Below, piece after piece: positions 37,494 through 47,472 of a DNA stretch of 64,000 nt (the first letter of the stretch is position 1; each line of letters begins with the position of its first letter). The DNA is from Nitrospiraceae bacterium (lineage in GTDB: Bacteria > Nitrospirota > Nitrospiria > Nitrospirales > UBA2166), in contig PBSN01000008.1 in the NCBI GenBank assembly GCA_002726235.1, forward strand, positions 606,136 to 670,135, read 5' to 3'. The notes below the pieces were generated by a model. It was not told the DNA's origin, ran no database searches, and saw only the letters and a program-made list of their open reading frames with translations. Position numbers and translations under genes: made by a program.

Positions 37494-38315
37494 ATGCTCA
37501 ACAATGGGGCCTATGTTTTTGGACACGATGAAAAACTTGTGGTAGCTTCACCTAGAACCATCCGTGGAGGCACAGTGACGAAACACCTAGCCTACCTCTA
37601 TCAGTTGCCACCCACCCCCTATGAGGAAGCCTGGCAACTCCAACAAACTATTCATAGCGAACGTGTCGATGACAAGACAAACGACACCCTTCTTCTGCTG
37701 GAACATCTACCAACTTACACCGTAGGACGACGCGTCAAGGACGCACTCCGCCTAATCAATGAAGATGCTCGGATCAAACATAGCATTCCCATTTACCAGA
37801 CCGAACGAGGAGGACTTATCACCTACCACGGACCAGGACAGCTTGTGGGATACCCCATTCTTAAACTCAAGACATACTGCCGCGGCCCAAAAACCTACAT
37901 GCACCTACTCGAGGAAGTCTTGATTCGCCTCCTTCACGATTTTGGCCTTCAAGCACACCGACGTGACCACTGCATAGGCGTTTGGATTGCAGACCGAAAG
38001 ATCGCGGCACTGGGCGTCCATGTCAGCCGTGGAGTGACCATGCACGGATTTGCGTTGAACGTCATGAACGATCTTCAAGCATATGATTGGATCATCCCCT
38101 GCGGGATCGAAGGATGCAAGGTGACCACCATGGCCAAGGAACTAGGAAGAGACGTTAGATTACCCTCAGTCTCAGATCGGCTATGCGCTATTTTTGCGGA
38201 GACCTTCGGGGTTCTATTTCAACAAGAACGATCCAAAGATGTTCTGTGGAAACATTCAAATCAAGTGCACCTAGGCCTAAAAAAGCAACCCCATCCAACA
38301 GCCCAAGCACCATAG
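37494..38315 (+). CDS. lipB: Octanoyltransferase LipB
   Basis: Enzyme that moves octanoyl groups from acyl carrier protein to lipoyl domains, feeding lipoate synthesis for proteins such as GcvH (9262-9654). Numbered from ATG 37494, it has the substrate-pocket RGGLITYHGPGQLVGYP, the catalytic lysine K169 (RKIAALGVH) and catalytic cysteine C203 (WIIPCGIEGC). The frame is 273 aa from 37494, but a GTG at 37575 has GGAGG 4 bases before it and would give 246 aa without the unusual N-terminal extension. I think that start more likely. lipA is not in the window. Confidence 0.92.
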   Translation: MLNNGAYVFGHDEKLVVASPRTIRGGTVTKHLAYLYQLPPTPYEEAWQLQQTIHSERVDDKTNDTLLLLEHLPTYTVGRRVKDALRLINEDARIKHSIPIYQTERGGLITYHGPGQLVGYPILKLKTYCRGPKTYMHLLEEVLIRLLHDFGLQAHRRDHCIGVWIADRKIAALGVHVSRGVTMHGFALNVMNDLQAYDWIIPCGIEGCKVTTMAKELGRDVRLPSVSDRLCAIFAETFGVLFQQERSKDVLWKHSNQVHLGLKKQPHPTAQAP

Positions 38316-38748
38316 CCGATTGTATTTGAACGTCGATACATTCTGCGAGTACCAAGTCTCATGACCCTACGCTACCGCCGACTAACCTTCTAGATCTGCC
38401 ACCATGTAATACGCAAGGATCCACCGGATTGCGAGTAGTCCGAAGCTGGATTTTTCGTGAGAGAATCCATTTTAAATCCAGCGTTCATAATTTCACCGTA
38501 AATTTACGCCGCAACGTAACGTGGTTCTTTTTGAGCCATCTGCTCATAGTGTTTCTCCGGTATATGAGACACATCCAACCTTACCAATGAGCAGAAATTT
38601 TACTTGCCGCGCTGTACAGATTTCCAGACCCACCTCGATATATAGCATATGCAGTTTCTTTCCAGGCTTGAGATTGCCAGACTCTCATATTCTCTTAGGG
38701 CGATATCCTGAGACTGTAGCGACAATCCCTCAGTTCCACATCAAGACC
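38316..38748. other. Intergenic region between convergent lipB and xth
   Basis: About 430 bp with no gene. A perfect 9-bp inverted repeat GCTGGATTT...AAATCCAGC around 38444-38483 encloses about 20 bases. It lacks a T-run, so a terminator role is uncertain. Confidence 0.45.
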
Positions 38749-39516
38749 CTAAAACTCTGCCCACATAACGGTGTGATCGGAAGGATTCTCCATATTTCGC
38801 GGCATTATGTCGACCTCTGCTTTGACACATTTCTTCGCTAGCAATGGCGTAGCGAGGATATGGTCAACGCGCCACCCCCGATTCTCAATCAACGTGTTTG
38901 GCTGACGATAATCCCAGAAAGTGTACTGCAAACGATCGGGATGTAATTTCCGAAAGACATCGGTAAATCCCCATGCCACAGTCTCATGGTAGACTCGACG
39001 CACGTCTTCGTGAAAACAGACGTGTTTGAGTTTCGTTGTTGGCCTGTCAACATCGATCGACTCAGGGGCAACGTTCAGATCACCACACCAAATTGCAGGT
39101 TTTGTAATGGAAAGGTGCTTTGAAAAGTACGCACGTAAACGCTTGTACCACTCTAACTTGTAGGAGTACTTTGGGGAATCGAGACTGGCTCCCTGGGGGA
39201 CATAAGTATTGACGATGGTGATTCCATCAACCGTCACTCGAAGGAGACGAGCTTCATCAGGTTCTCCCCCATCATCAAATCCGTATGACACATTTTTTGG
39301 CGCGTTCAAACTCAAGACGGCCACACCATTGTATGACTTCATCCCACGAAAAGTCACATAGTATCCAGACTCGTCAAACGCAGACAGCGGAAACTCAGAA
39401 TCCTGTACTTTTGTCTCTTGCAGACAGAGAACATCAGGTGTGTTGCGCTTCAGCCATTGAAGCACGATAGGAAGTCGTTTCCGAATGGAATTTACATTAA
39501 ACGTCGCGAGTTTCAA
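38749..39516 (-). CDS. xth: Exodeoxyribonuclease III
   Basis: AP endonuclease and 3'-exonuclease of 255 aa in base-excision repair. Motifs are MKLATFNVNSIRKRL, LQETKVQDSEFP, GVAVLS, the catalytic WCGDLNVAPESIDV, and RVDHILATP with SDHTVMWAEF at the end. Length and order are standard for the ExoIII family. The start overlaps the end of the SDR gene by 4 bases, so it is probably the last gene of an HTH-SDR-xth operon. Confidence 0.94.
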   Translation of the reverse strand: MKLATFNVNSIRKRLPIVLQWLKRNTPDVLCLQETKVQDSEFPLSAFDESGYYVTFRGMKSYNGVAVLSLNAPKNVSYGFDDGGEPDEARLLRVTVDGITIVNTYVPQGASLDSPKYSYKLEWYKRLRAYFSKHLSITKPAIWCGDLNVAPESIDVDRPTTKLKHVCFHEDVRRVYHETVAWGFTDVFRKLHPDRLQYTFWDYRQPNTLIENRGWRVDHILATPLLAKKCVKAEVDIMPRNMENPSDHTVMWAEF

Positions 39517-40250
39517 TCAGGAACTCCGCGGCCCCAATCCGCCCACATACGATCTACAACTAGGCGATGAACAATCGCATTGGGTCCAAGCGTTGCCAAG
39601 TACACCGCAGTCTCGGCGATATCAAATGGGTCGATCAGGCCGCTTTTCTCTCTTTCTTCTCTTGACGCATCAACCAGTTCATCTGCAACCCGCCCAGGAC
39701 AGATCGCCGCAACCCTAATCTTGTGCGGACGCCCTTCATCCGCCAACGCTTGAGTGAGTCCAAGGATACCGAATTTTGAGGCGCTGTAGGTTCCAGTTCC
39801 AGACCACGATTCTACACCTGCGACACTCGACATATTGATGATGTTTCCGCCACCGCTTTGCTTCATCACGCGAACTCCTTCACGACAACAGAAAAACATC
39901 CCTCGAAGATTGGTATTCATGACGTGATCGAATGTGTCCGTTGCTGTCTCCACAATGTGTTCGCCAAGAAGAATGCCGGCATTGTTAACGAGGATATCGA
40001 TTTTCCCAAATTGCCTCACCGTTTCCGAGATAAGGTGAGTCACCTGTGCTTCATCTGTTACGTCGGTCTGGATCACAGCTGCTTGGCCACCACGCGCGCG
40101 AATCGTTGCTGCACCTTGATCACACAATTCAATCCGTCGAGCCGCAATGACAACAGTCGCTCCTTCTTCCGCAAATCTTAAGGCAATAGCTTTTCCGATA
40201 CCGCTGCTACTGCCTGTGACAATTGCTATCTTATTCTCCAAACGCTTCAC
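39513..40250 (-). CDS. Short-chain dehydrogenase/reductase
   Basis: Classical SDR of 245 aa with the cofactor motif TGSSSGIGKAIA (12-23), the structural NNAG, the catalytic serine in NMSSVAG and YSASK about residues 154-158. The FabG-like sequence gives no clear substrate. The start is a GTG. It lies 11 bases after the HTH/zinc-ribbon gene and overlaps xth by 4 bases, so the three are probably cotranscribed. Confidence 0.85.
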   Translation of the reverse strand: MKRLENKIAIVTGSSSGIGKAIALRFAEEGATVVIAARRIELCDQGAATIRARGGQAAVIQTDVTDEAQVTHLISETVRQFGKIDILVNNAGILLGEHIVETATDTFDHVMNTNLRGMFFCCREGVRVMKQSGGGNIINMSSVAGVESWSGTGTYSASKFGILGLTQALADEGRPHKIRVAAICPGRVADELVDASREEREKSGLIDPFDIAETAVYLATLGPNAIVHRLVVDRMWADWGRGVPD

Positions 40251-40261
40251 TACTTTACTTT

Positions 40262-40579
40262 CTACGCTCGATACTCAATGCCATACCGAGGATCTGATAT
40301 TTTTTTTCCGCGGCACTGCGGACACCGGCTGGGTCGAGTGAGTCGAGTACGGGTGAGAAACTCATAGCCACACTCGTGGCAACCCGAAGGCTCCATCACG
40401 AAGCGTCGCGACTTATCGCGAGATACTGACCGAAGAATGTGTGGCATATGACCGTCAACCTGGCGTTGAGGAATCCCAAACTGTGCCGATAGCTCACGAG
40501 CAGAGCATAACGTCCCCATAAGCCGCTGCATGATCTGTTGCCGGATGGTGAACTGGTTATCACACATGGATGATGCCAT
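40262..40579 (-). CDS. Putative transcriptional regulator, HTH plus zinc ribbon
   Basis: Protein of 105 aa. Residues about 10-50 (IRQQIMQRLMGTLCSARELSAQFGIPQRQV) look like a winged helix-turn-helix with the recognition helix near FGIPQRQVDGHM. The C-terminal part has two CxxC pairs (CHECGYEF and CPQCRGKK) forming a zinc ribbon. Similar small HTH/zinc-ribbon regulators occur in archaea and deep-branching bacteria. It is the first gene of the SDR-xth operon and may control it. Confidence 0.65.
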   Translation of the reverse strand: MASSMCDNQFTIRQQIMQRLMGTLCSARELSAQFGIPQRQVDGHMPHILRSVSRDKSRRFVMEPSGCHECGYEFLTRTRLTRPSRCPQCRGKKISDPRYGIEYRA

Positions 40580-40764
40580 GTCAAAGGGATGCCTGCCGCA
40601 TCAAAAAAGGCATTATCGACTCAGCATATGAGTACAAGCATGTCTGGCGGAAAAATCAGCGTCTAGGGAAATGCCGAAAATGAGGAGTGCAACACCACCA
40701 GCGACATCATGATCGCGATTGATTGAAGAAGCCTGCGGTAATTTCTTAAAATAACGAAGTCTCC

Positions 40765-43700
40765 TCAGAACGCCACCCTTTTCGTTTCACCATTTTCAAG
40801 AAGATCGAAACAATGAGATATCCATTGCCGTGTCAGTTTTTCGTGGACCACGTTCTGCATTAAGCGTTCATGCAGACATTCAAAATCCACATGGTCCAAC
40901 TCTTGATCCTGATTAAAGCAGGAGAAAACAATCTTTTCCTTGCCACTTTCGGGATCCTCATGCCGTTGGAGACACTGGGCACAGATTTCCTTCATCATGC
41001 ACTGCATGGGGGAGTTGATGCTACCGATGGCTACATGATCTGGCTTGAAGAATTCTTCGAGCACCCCGTACCGAGCCTTGCGCACCGCATCCATCATGCG
41101 ATCTGATCCGATAACAATCATCCGGTCAACCTCATTGAGAGGGATGTCCCCCTTGCCAAGACTGCCGTCGCCATAGGCCTTGATGGATTCGATGATATTG
41201 GCCACCACGGCCTTGTCCTGAGGACGGGTGGGTTCGAATCCCGGTTCCTCGTCACAACACCAAACGATGACATCGCCTGAATTGATGATGTCCTTCACAT
41301 GGTAACGATCAGCCACTTGCTTATAGCCGGCAAAGTAGAGCACGCGGGAACCAGCATCGCGCAACGCTTGGCCAATAGAAAACAGCACCGCATTACCCAA
41401 ACCACCGCCAAGCAACATCACCGTCTCGTTCTTTGGTGTTTCCGTGGGAGCCCCTGTGGGACCCATCAGAACCACCGGCTCGCCAGGCTTAAGATGGATG
41501 CAGAGGTTAGACGATCCACCCATTTCCAGCACAATAACTGACACCAATCCCTTCTCTCGATCAACCCAAGCGCCGGTAAGAGCCAACCCTTCCATCGCCA
41601 AGGTCGTGCCATTAACCCGCAAGGCATGATTCTCATAGTTCTGCAGGCGAAAGAACTGTCCCGGCTGAAACGCCTGCGCCGCAAATGGTGCATGCAACAC
41701 CACTTCAACAATATTTGGTGTGAGGCGAACAACCTCCTTTACAGTGGCGCGCAACCCTGCATTCAATTCGGTTACCAAGTCAAGTGCCTTGATATCGGAG
41801 GGTGGGTTACGGTCAAGAACTCTCTGCACGATAGGAAATCCCTTCTTGGCACTGGCCATAGCACTCACCACGTTACCAGCAAAAGAGGGATGAAGGTCGC
41901 CAAAGAAACTGATGGAATGATTATCCTCGGTGATTTTGATGAGCGAATAGACCTTGCTCGGTTTCGCCGACCATTCAGGTTGTACCGGACTCCCCGACTC
42001 ATCCAAGGCTTGATAGTATTTGCCGTTCATCTCGGCAAAGCCGGGATGTTCGCGGGCTAGGGTTGTATTTGGCTGAGTGCCAGCAGCCACCAGAATCGCA
42101 CGAGCAGGAAGAGTCACTTCCTCGCCTGTGGATTTGGGGCGCCCATCCTCACCAATTTTCTGCCGCGCTAACCGAATGGCTTTGGTATGGCCATACTCGT
42201 CCAGCTCCACGGCCAACGGCGACAGCAATTCGGCAAACCGAATGCCCTCGTTGAGGGCATAGATAATCTCATCATGGTTGAGGGTATAGCTAGGCGAATC
42301 AATCATGCGACGACGATAGGCAATGGTGACACCACCCCACTGCTTGATAAGCTCGGCAAAATGGGGACTGCGCCCTTCCTCCTCCGCTACTTGGCGCTCT
42401 TCCCAGACAGCCATAGCATGAGCCAGGAACTCATCGGCGATCTCCGCCTCCTCTTCGGTGTAGAGGCTACGGACCATCTCTTCACCCTGCTCTTTCTTCA
42501 GAATGTTATAACGCACGCTAAATTTCTCCACTTGGCGTACGTAATAGGCCATGGCTTCCGTCGCCGAGTCGATAGCGGTCAGACCACCACCAATCACCAC
42601 CACAGGCAACCGCAGTTGCAAATTGGCGATGGTTTCCTTCTTGGCCGCACCAGTAAGCTGGAGCGCCATGAGAAAGTCAGAAGCCTGACGCACGCCACGG
42701 GCAAGACCGTTTGGCACAGAGAGATAGGTTGGCTTGCCAGCGCCAGCACACATTGCGATGTGATCAAATCCCATGGAAAAGGCAGATTCGGCAGTCATCG
42801 AACTGCCAAAACGAACGCCGCCGAACATCGTAAACAGTGACCGTCGCTCCACCAACAGGCGCAGGACCTTGAGAAAATTCTTGTCCCAGCGCACAGTGAT
42901 CCCGTATTCGGCAACACCACCAAATCCAGCCATGGCACGCTCATCAAGATTCTCATAAAGTTCGGCAATATCCTGAATTGGCTTGAAGACCACGCGTTCT
43001 CCACTAGCGGTTACGCCAGAAATTTTTGAATCCACGGGTTCAATCTTGAGACCATCTACGGCGACCACCGTATGACCTGCATTCATTAGAAAATGTCCCA
43101 GCGTGAAACCTGCAGGCCCCAGCCCTACGATTAGAACCTTGTAGCCAGTCTCTGGCAACGGCAGGGGTTGCTTAAAATTAAGCGGATTCCAGCGCGTCAG
43201 CAGGCTATAGATTTCAAATCCCCATGGCAAAGCCAAAGTATCCTTGACGATCCTAGTCTCCACTTGCGGAATTTCAACCGGCTCCTGCTTCTGGAAGATA
43301 CAGGCCTTGGAACACTCGTTACAGATACGATGGCCAGTACCAGCCACCAAGGGATTGTCCACGGCAATAATGGCCAGGGCGGCCAAAGTATATCCATCTA
43401 CCTTGACCTTATGCATCTCAGAAATTCGCTCGTCGAGAGGACAGCCAATAAGGGAAACTCCCAGGGGATTGTCCATGAAAGAACCAGTTTTCTTATCTCG
43501 GAACCCAGTGGAACAAGAATCACGCTCACGATCATGACAAAGGACGCAATAAGTGGCATGATCATACGCGCCAATGAAATCCATACCGTCATCGGTCAGC
43601 GAAAACCCATCACGGCGATAGAGGGGTTTGTCCTCAGGCTGTTTCATCGAGATGACGCCGTTTGCTTCCTCCGTGGACGTGGGCACAAGATTAAAATGAT

Positions 43701-44277
43701 CAACTTTTCGAATGAGGTGAAATAACACATTCTTCCCGTGACGTTTACGCCCAGCCTTTGTATGCCCCGCCCAAGCGGCATAGCGTTCGGCTAGATCGAT
43801 AGCGACAACGTTGGCCTCTTCGTCATCAAGCCACTCAAGAACATGCCTAGCAAAGGTTAGTTGATCTAAAGCACTGCCAAACCTTTCGGTCAATGCCTTC
43901 TCAAGCGCTGCCCCGTCAAACCCTTCCGCGTCTTCCGCTGAATGTGCCTTGGCGGCACGGCGCTGAATGAACTGTCGTTTGCATATCCGGATCGGAGCCA
44001 ACTCATTATCTCGTTCGGATAGTGCACGTAGGGACTGACCGATAGAAAAAAGGTTGCCAAGGAAATCCTCGAGATAGGGTGCAATGGCCACTAACAGGTT
44101 AGATTCATCGAGACGCTCTAGTTTGTCAGGCGCAGCGCGTGCCACCAACAGTTGGTCACACAATTCCTCATCCGATTCCCCGAGGTATTTAAGAAACAGA
44201 TCATCAATTCGCTTGAGCCCTTCAAGATCATAAAGATCTTCAAAAGCTAAATCGTAGCCCAGTAATATTTTAGTCAT
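40765..44277 (-). CDS. Very large NfnB-NfnA-like flavoprotein fusion
   Basis: Protein of about 1170 aa. An N-terminal helical region of about 240 residues has no recognised fold. It is followed by a cysteine-rich ferredoxin-like segment (CVLCHDRERDSC, then GCPLDE, then CNECSKAC) as in the GltD/NfnB N-terminal domain. Next come two Rossmann motifs (VLIVGLGPAGFTLGHF and VVVIGGGLTAIDSATE) typical of GltD/NfnB. The C-terminal third is a ferredoxin-NADP reductase-like module (GLRATVKEVVRLTPNIVEVVLH, LGGGLGNAVLFSIGQAL) ending with a PyrK/NfnA-like cysteine cluster (CMMKEICAQC, then a later C). The order is NfnB then NfnA in one chain. Such parts suggest electron transfer among NADH, NADPH and ferredoxin, but bifurcation is not shown. 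Start at ATG 44277; an upstream in-frame start at 44352 adds 25 residues. Confidence 0.75.
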   Translation of the reverse strand: MTKILLGYDLAFEDLYDLEGLKRIDDLFLKYLGESDEELCDQLLVARAAPDKLERLDESNLLVAIAPYLEDFLGNLFSIGQSLRALSERDNELAPIRICKRQFIQRRAAKAHSAEDAEGFDGAALEKALTERFGSALDQLTFARHVLEWLDDEEANVVAIDLAERYAAWAGHTKAGRKRHGKNVLFHLIRKVDHFNLVPTSTEEANGVISMKQPEDKPLYRRDGFSLTDDGMDFIGAYDHATYCVLCHDRERDSCSTGFRDKKTGSFMDNPLGVSLIGCPLDERISEMHKVKVDGYTLAALAIIAVDNPLVAGTGHRICNECSKACIFQKQEPVEIPQVETRIVKDTLALPWGFEIYSLLTRWNPLNFKQPLPLPETGYKVLIVGLGPAGFTLGHFLMNAGHTVVAVDGLKIEPVDSKISGVTASGERVVFKPIQDIAELYENLDERAMAGFGGVAEYGITVRWDKNFLKVLRLLVERRSLFTMFGGVRFGSSMTAESAFSMGFDHIAMCAGAGKPTYLSVPNGLARGVRQASDFLMALQLTGAAKKETIANLQLRLPVVVIGGGLTAIDSATEAMAYYVRQVEKFSVRYNILKKEQGEEMVRSLYTEEEAEIADEFLAHAMAVWEERQVAEEEGRSPHFAELIKQWGGVTIAYRRRMIDSPSYTLNHDEIIYALNEGIRFAELLSPLAVELDEYGHTKAIRLARQKIGEDGRPKSTGEEVTLPARAILVAAGTQPNTTLAREHPGFAEMNGKYYQALDESGSPVQPEWSAKPSKVYSLIKITEDNHSISFFGDLHPSFAGNVVSAMASAKKGFPIVQRVLDRNPPSDIKALDLVTELNAGLRATVKEVVRLTPNIVEVVLHAPFAAQAFQPGQFFRLQNYENHALRVNGTTLAMEGLALTGAWVDREKGLVSVIVLEMGGSSNLCIHLKPGEPVVLMGPTGAPTETPKNETVMLLGGGLGNAVLFSIGQALRDAGSRVLYFAGYKQVADRYHVKDIINSGDVIVWCCDEEPGFEPTRPQDKAVVANIIESIKAYGDGSLGKGDIPLNEVDRMIVIGSDRMMDAVRKARYGVLEEFFKPDHVAIGSINSPMQCMMKEICAQCLQRHEDPESGKEKIVFSCFNQDQELDHVDFECLHERLMQNVVHEKLTRQWISHCFDLLENGETKRVAF

Positions 44278-45003
44278 GGTTATGTCTTCTTGTTTCCCCA
44301 CGTATCGTTTCCTCATTATTTCTGCTCTTGGTGCAAAGCTTCTTCTCGTCATAGCTCATAGCGGTCCAATCATGCTCATACCCTGTATTAAGCTTTACCG
44401 AAAGATCCTTAATGATCTGCTAGTGGCACTTTTGATTCAAAACACCCATTGCCATCCTTCAGTCAATCATATAAGCAACTGATTCCAGAGAATCATACAT
44501 CGTCAATTCGAACTGTATCGTTAGTATTGACACTTGATTGTCCCCATCGCTTTTCTACCGACCCTATAATCATGGACAAATCGGCGCAACATGATAGCAT
44601 GAACGATCAAACATGCCATGAAAAGAATGGCGCAAGTTTAGCCAACAAACAAATGTGCCCCTGCCGATGAGATGCCCCCTCACCGAGGGCCAAACGATAA
44701 ACATTCTTGGACAACGGGAAGTAGAGCAACAATGCTACTCATCTTCAGCAAATGTACTTGTTCCATAATTTTGTCCACGCAATGGGTTTTGCAAATAAAC
44801 ATTACAGATGGCGCAGAGGAGAAAGGACATCACCCCATTCCACGTACCAGCTAGAAAAAATGCACCGCTGATTTTTAAACGCACAACATCGACGGAGTGA
44901 CTGAAAGCGTTGTTTTGTGACAGCGTGCTCTGACCTCACATCGAAGCCATGAAATCCGCGGCTAAAGGCTCCCAATGACCAAGCCCGCACACTGTGAGAA
45001 ACC
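44278..45003. other. Intergenic region upstream of the large flavoprotein
   Basis: About 725 bp between the FIST gene end and the flavoprotein start, both on the minus strand, with no convincing gene. Short open frames here lack ribosome binding sites and recognisable sequence. It should hold the promoter of the flavoprotein gene. Confidence 0.45.
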
Positions 45004-46239
45004 CTATAAATTTGAGGGAATGTCAGGTGCCTGACAAAACAAGGCGACACTTGCGGCATATCCGTGCAGAAAGTTCATACTTCCAACGAGACCTATTTCT
45101 CCTGCAGCAAAAAAACCCCCAACCGGAACATCGCCAATGCGCTCACGAAGACTACTCACATCATGATGTGGCCGACCGAAAAACCGTTGCCCACGTCCAG
45201 TACAGCTAAACAAAAGCGCCCCATTAACCTCGATACCAGAAAGCTGTCCCTTAACACCCGCAAGGAGCAGGTTCAGATCTTCGCTTGCAGTTTTTTCATC
45301 TCGAAGATGGAACTGCACGGTCTGGCCTTCCTTCACCACATCTCCAAGTGAGATGCTACCGGACGGCCGATCAACACCAACTAGTCCTCGGATAAGAAAA
45401 TCACCCCGTCCAAGTTCCTGTTTATATTCATCCATGGCATACCCCACCATAGTCTTCGTTCGCGCCTGCTGTTGATCGTGTTGATTCAGACCTTCAAATA
45501 ATTCCTGAAGACGGTCTAATGCTGAGCTTCCGCCTAATTCATGAATCATATTGCCTTTGGCCTTGGTAATGATAAAGCGTTCTCCAATTGGTCGACATCC
45601 TTGCGATACCACAGTACAAATCTTCACTGCACCCATCATGGTAACTCCTACGGTGCCCGAGGTCACAACGTGATCATTAAACAGAAGCCTGTTCTTGCCA
45701 GGGGCATGTCCACTACTAACCATCCCTCCAACCGCCGGCGCACCAGGGAAGCGATTGCTCAAAAACGTGAAGAGCTCTGTTGCAGGCGTCGAGTACGGAT
45801 CGGCAAATAAAATCGTCGTCGGAGAGTCAGATGACCGATCATACCCCGGCATCTCTTTCGGCCACCCCGCGACAGTGACACGATCGCTTTTCCGCTCAAA
45901 GGTAAGGTGAAAGGGAACGAGATGTGTCCGAGGCAAATGGGCTAACCAGAGACACATCCCAGGCGTTGTTTCAATCTCTTTGGCTCCACCAATGATACCG
46001 TGGCAAGAACACCCGAGCAAAACCTGAGGATTCAATCGGTTCCGCAGATAAGGCACGACATCAGCAATATGTTCCGCATGATGATTAGAAAAAAACAGAA
46101 GCGCTAGATCAGCCGATGTACCACTGAGACTTTCTGCGGCCTTCTCACACAAGTCCACCATGGCTGCCCGAGTTTCAGCTTCCAAGGAAACGGCTACCGC
46201 GCACTGCATTTTCATATTTGGATTGATCCCTTCACCCAT
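45004..46239 (-). CDS. FIST-domain sensory protein
   Basis: Protein of about 411 aa made of a FIST N domain (ADLALLFFSNHHAEHIADVV, then LLGCSCHGIIGGAKEIE, then APAVGGMVSSG) and a FIST C domain (NGALLFSCTGRGQRFFG, then VPVGGFFAAGEIG). FIST domains are thought to bind small ligands, possibly amino acids, and are usually linked to signal-transduction modules. Here the protein is stand-alone. The start is uncertain among ATGs at 46248, 46239 and 46215. The one at 46239 has AAGGGA about 9 bases upstream. It follows the MDR gene by about 70 bases on the same strand. Confidence 0.8.
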   Translation of the reverse strand: MGEGINPNMKMQCAVAVSLEAETRAAMVDLCEKAAESLSGTSADLALLFFSNHHAEHIADVVPYLRNRLNPQVLLGCSCHGIIGGAKEIETTPGMCLWLAHLPRTHLVPFHLTFERKSDRVTVAGWPKEMPGYDRSSDSPTTILFADPYSTPATELFTFLSNRFPGAPAVGGMVSSGHAPGKNRLLFNDHVVTSGTVGVTMMGAVKICTVVSQGCRPIGERFIITKAKGNMIHELGGSSALDRLQELFEGLNQHDQQQARTKTMVGYAMDEYKQELGRGDFLIRGLVGVDRPSGSISLGDVVKEGQTVQFHLRDEKTASEDLNLLLAGVKGQLSGIEVNGALLFSCTGRGQRFFGRPHHDVSSLRERIGDVPVGGFFAAGEIGLVGSMNFLHGYAASVALFCQAPDIPSNL

Positions 46240-46308
46240 CCAGCACATTCCCTTCGTGTACTATACCCATACCAAAAAACTATCTTGATTCGACCTCGCA
46301 TTTGTCTC

Positions 46309-47331
46309 TCACACAGCCATCAGATCGATTACAACTTTTCCAATATGTTGTTGGGATCGCAAATATTCATAGGCCTGTACCGTATGATTAAATGAGAATA
46401 CACGCGAAAGGTGTGGCCGAATCTTCGCCACATCATACGCATACACTACTGCGCGTAATTCCTCCGTTGATTCCATCAAAATTCCGCGCACTGTGACCTG
46501 ACGTCTGAGAAGATCACGAACATTGATCATGCTTTTCACACCATCGAGTACGCCAACTAAACTCACCCGGCCCCCATATGCACACGATTGAATTGATAGC
46601 CCAAGTGACCGTCCACCTGCGACCTCGACAACAACATCCGCACCACGACCCCCTGTAATGTCCACAACTCGCTGTGACCAGCCGTGCTGCCGATAGTCAA
46701 TCACTTCAGTGACGCCAAATTCGCGCTTCGCAATTTCAGCCTTCGCCTCACTCGAGGTACTCAAGATTGAACGCGCCCCGACCATGCGGACGATTTGAAG
46801 AGCAAAGATCGAGACACCACCCGTCCCATGAACCAACACCCAATCACTAGGCTTTGCCTTCCCATGCGTCACAACCGCAGCCCACGCGGTTAAACCTGCA
46901 ATCGTGAAGGTAGCCCCCTCACAAAAGGTCAAATGCTCTGGCACATTCACCAGCGCAGCTGAAGGATAGATGATCTGTTGCGCAAGCACACCATCAACCC
47001 CGTTGCCTCCTACAAACGTCTTTACCCATTTATTATTCATCGTTCCCGCTGGCCAGCACCGAAATGGCGCATTCAACACTCGATCACCCGCCTTCACCTC
47101 TGTAACGTCTGGACCAACCTCAACCACCTCCCCCGCCATATCCGAACAAGCAACGATCGGCGGATTCTGCTCACCTCCATAGCGTCCATCGGCAACCATA
47201 AGGTCACGATAATTCAAGGAGACAGCACGCACATCCACAAGAACCTCCCCTCGTCGAGGAGCTCCGGGAGGGTGAGACTCTTCGCGCTGAAGACCATCAA
47301 GGCCCTTCCCATTAACCGTGTAACGTTTCAT
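46309..47331 (-). CDS. Quinone-oxidoreductase-like MDR dehydrogenase
   Basis: Medium-chain reductase of 340 aa without the zinc-binding cysteines of alcohol dehydrogenases. Motifs include SLNYRDLMVADGRYGG, a Rossmann fold with WVLVHGTGGVSIFALQIVRM, and RGADVVVEVAGG. This is the zinc-independent NAD(P)H:quinone oxidoreductase type. The substrate is unknown. It sits between the PhoX-like and FIST genes, all on the minus strand. Confidence 0.82.
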   Translation of the reverse strand: MKRYTVNGKGLDGLQREESHPPGAPRRGEVLVDVRAVSLNYRDLMVADGRYGGEQNPPIVACSDMAGEVVEVGPDVTEVKAGDRVLNAPFRCWPAGTMNNKWVKTFVGGNGVDGVLAQQIIYPSAALVNVPEHLTFCEGATFTIAGLTAWAAVVTHGKAKPSDWVLVHGTGGVSIFALQIVRMVGARSILSTSSEAKAEIAKREFGVTEVIDYRQHGWSQRVVDITGGRGADVVVEVAGGRSLGLSIQSCAYGGRVSLVGVLDGVKSMINVRDLLRRQVTVRGILMESTEELRAVVYAYDVAKIRPHLSRVFSFNHTVQAYEYLRSQQHIGKVVIDLMAV

Positions 47332-47472
47332 GCCTAGGTATTCATTTCCATTCCTTAATCATGTTAGGCATCACAGTAGAACAGGGAGCACCAATTACAC
47401 TACCATTTTCCAAGAAAAATCTATTCGTAGAAAATCCCGTCTCGATGAGTCACGGTGTACACAACACCCAAC

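Noticed and set aside
41230-41242. GGGTTCGAATCCC, resembling a tRNA T-arm
   Set aside because: Lies inside the large flavoprotein gene and no acceptor, D or anticodon arms can be built around it.
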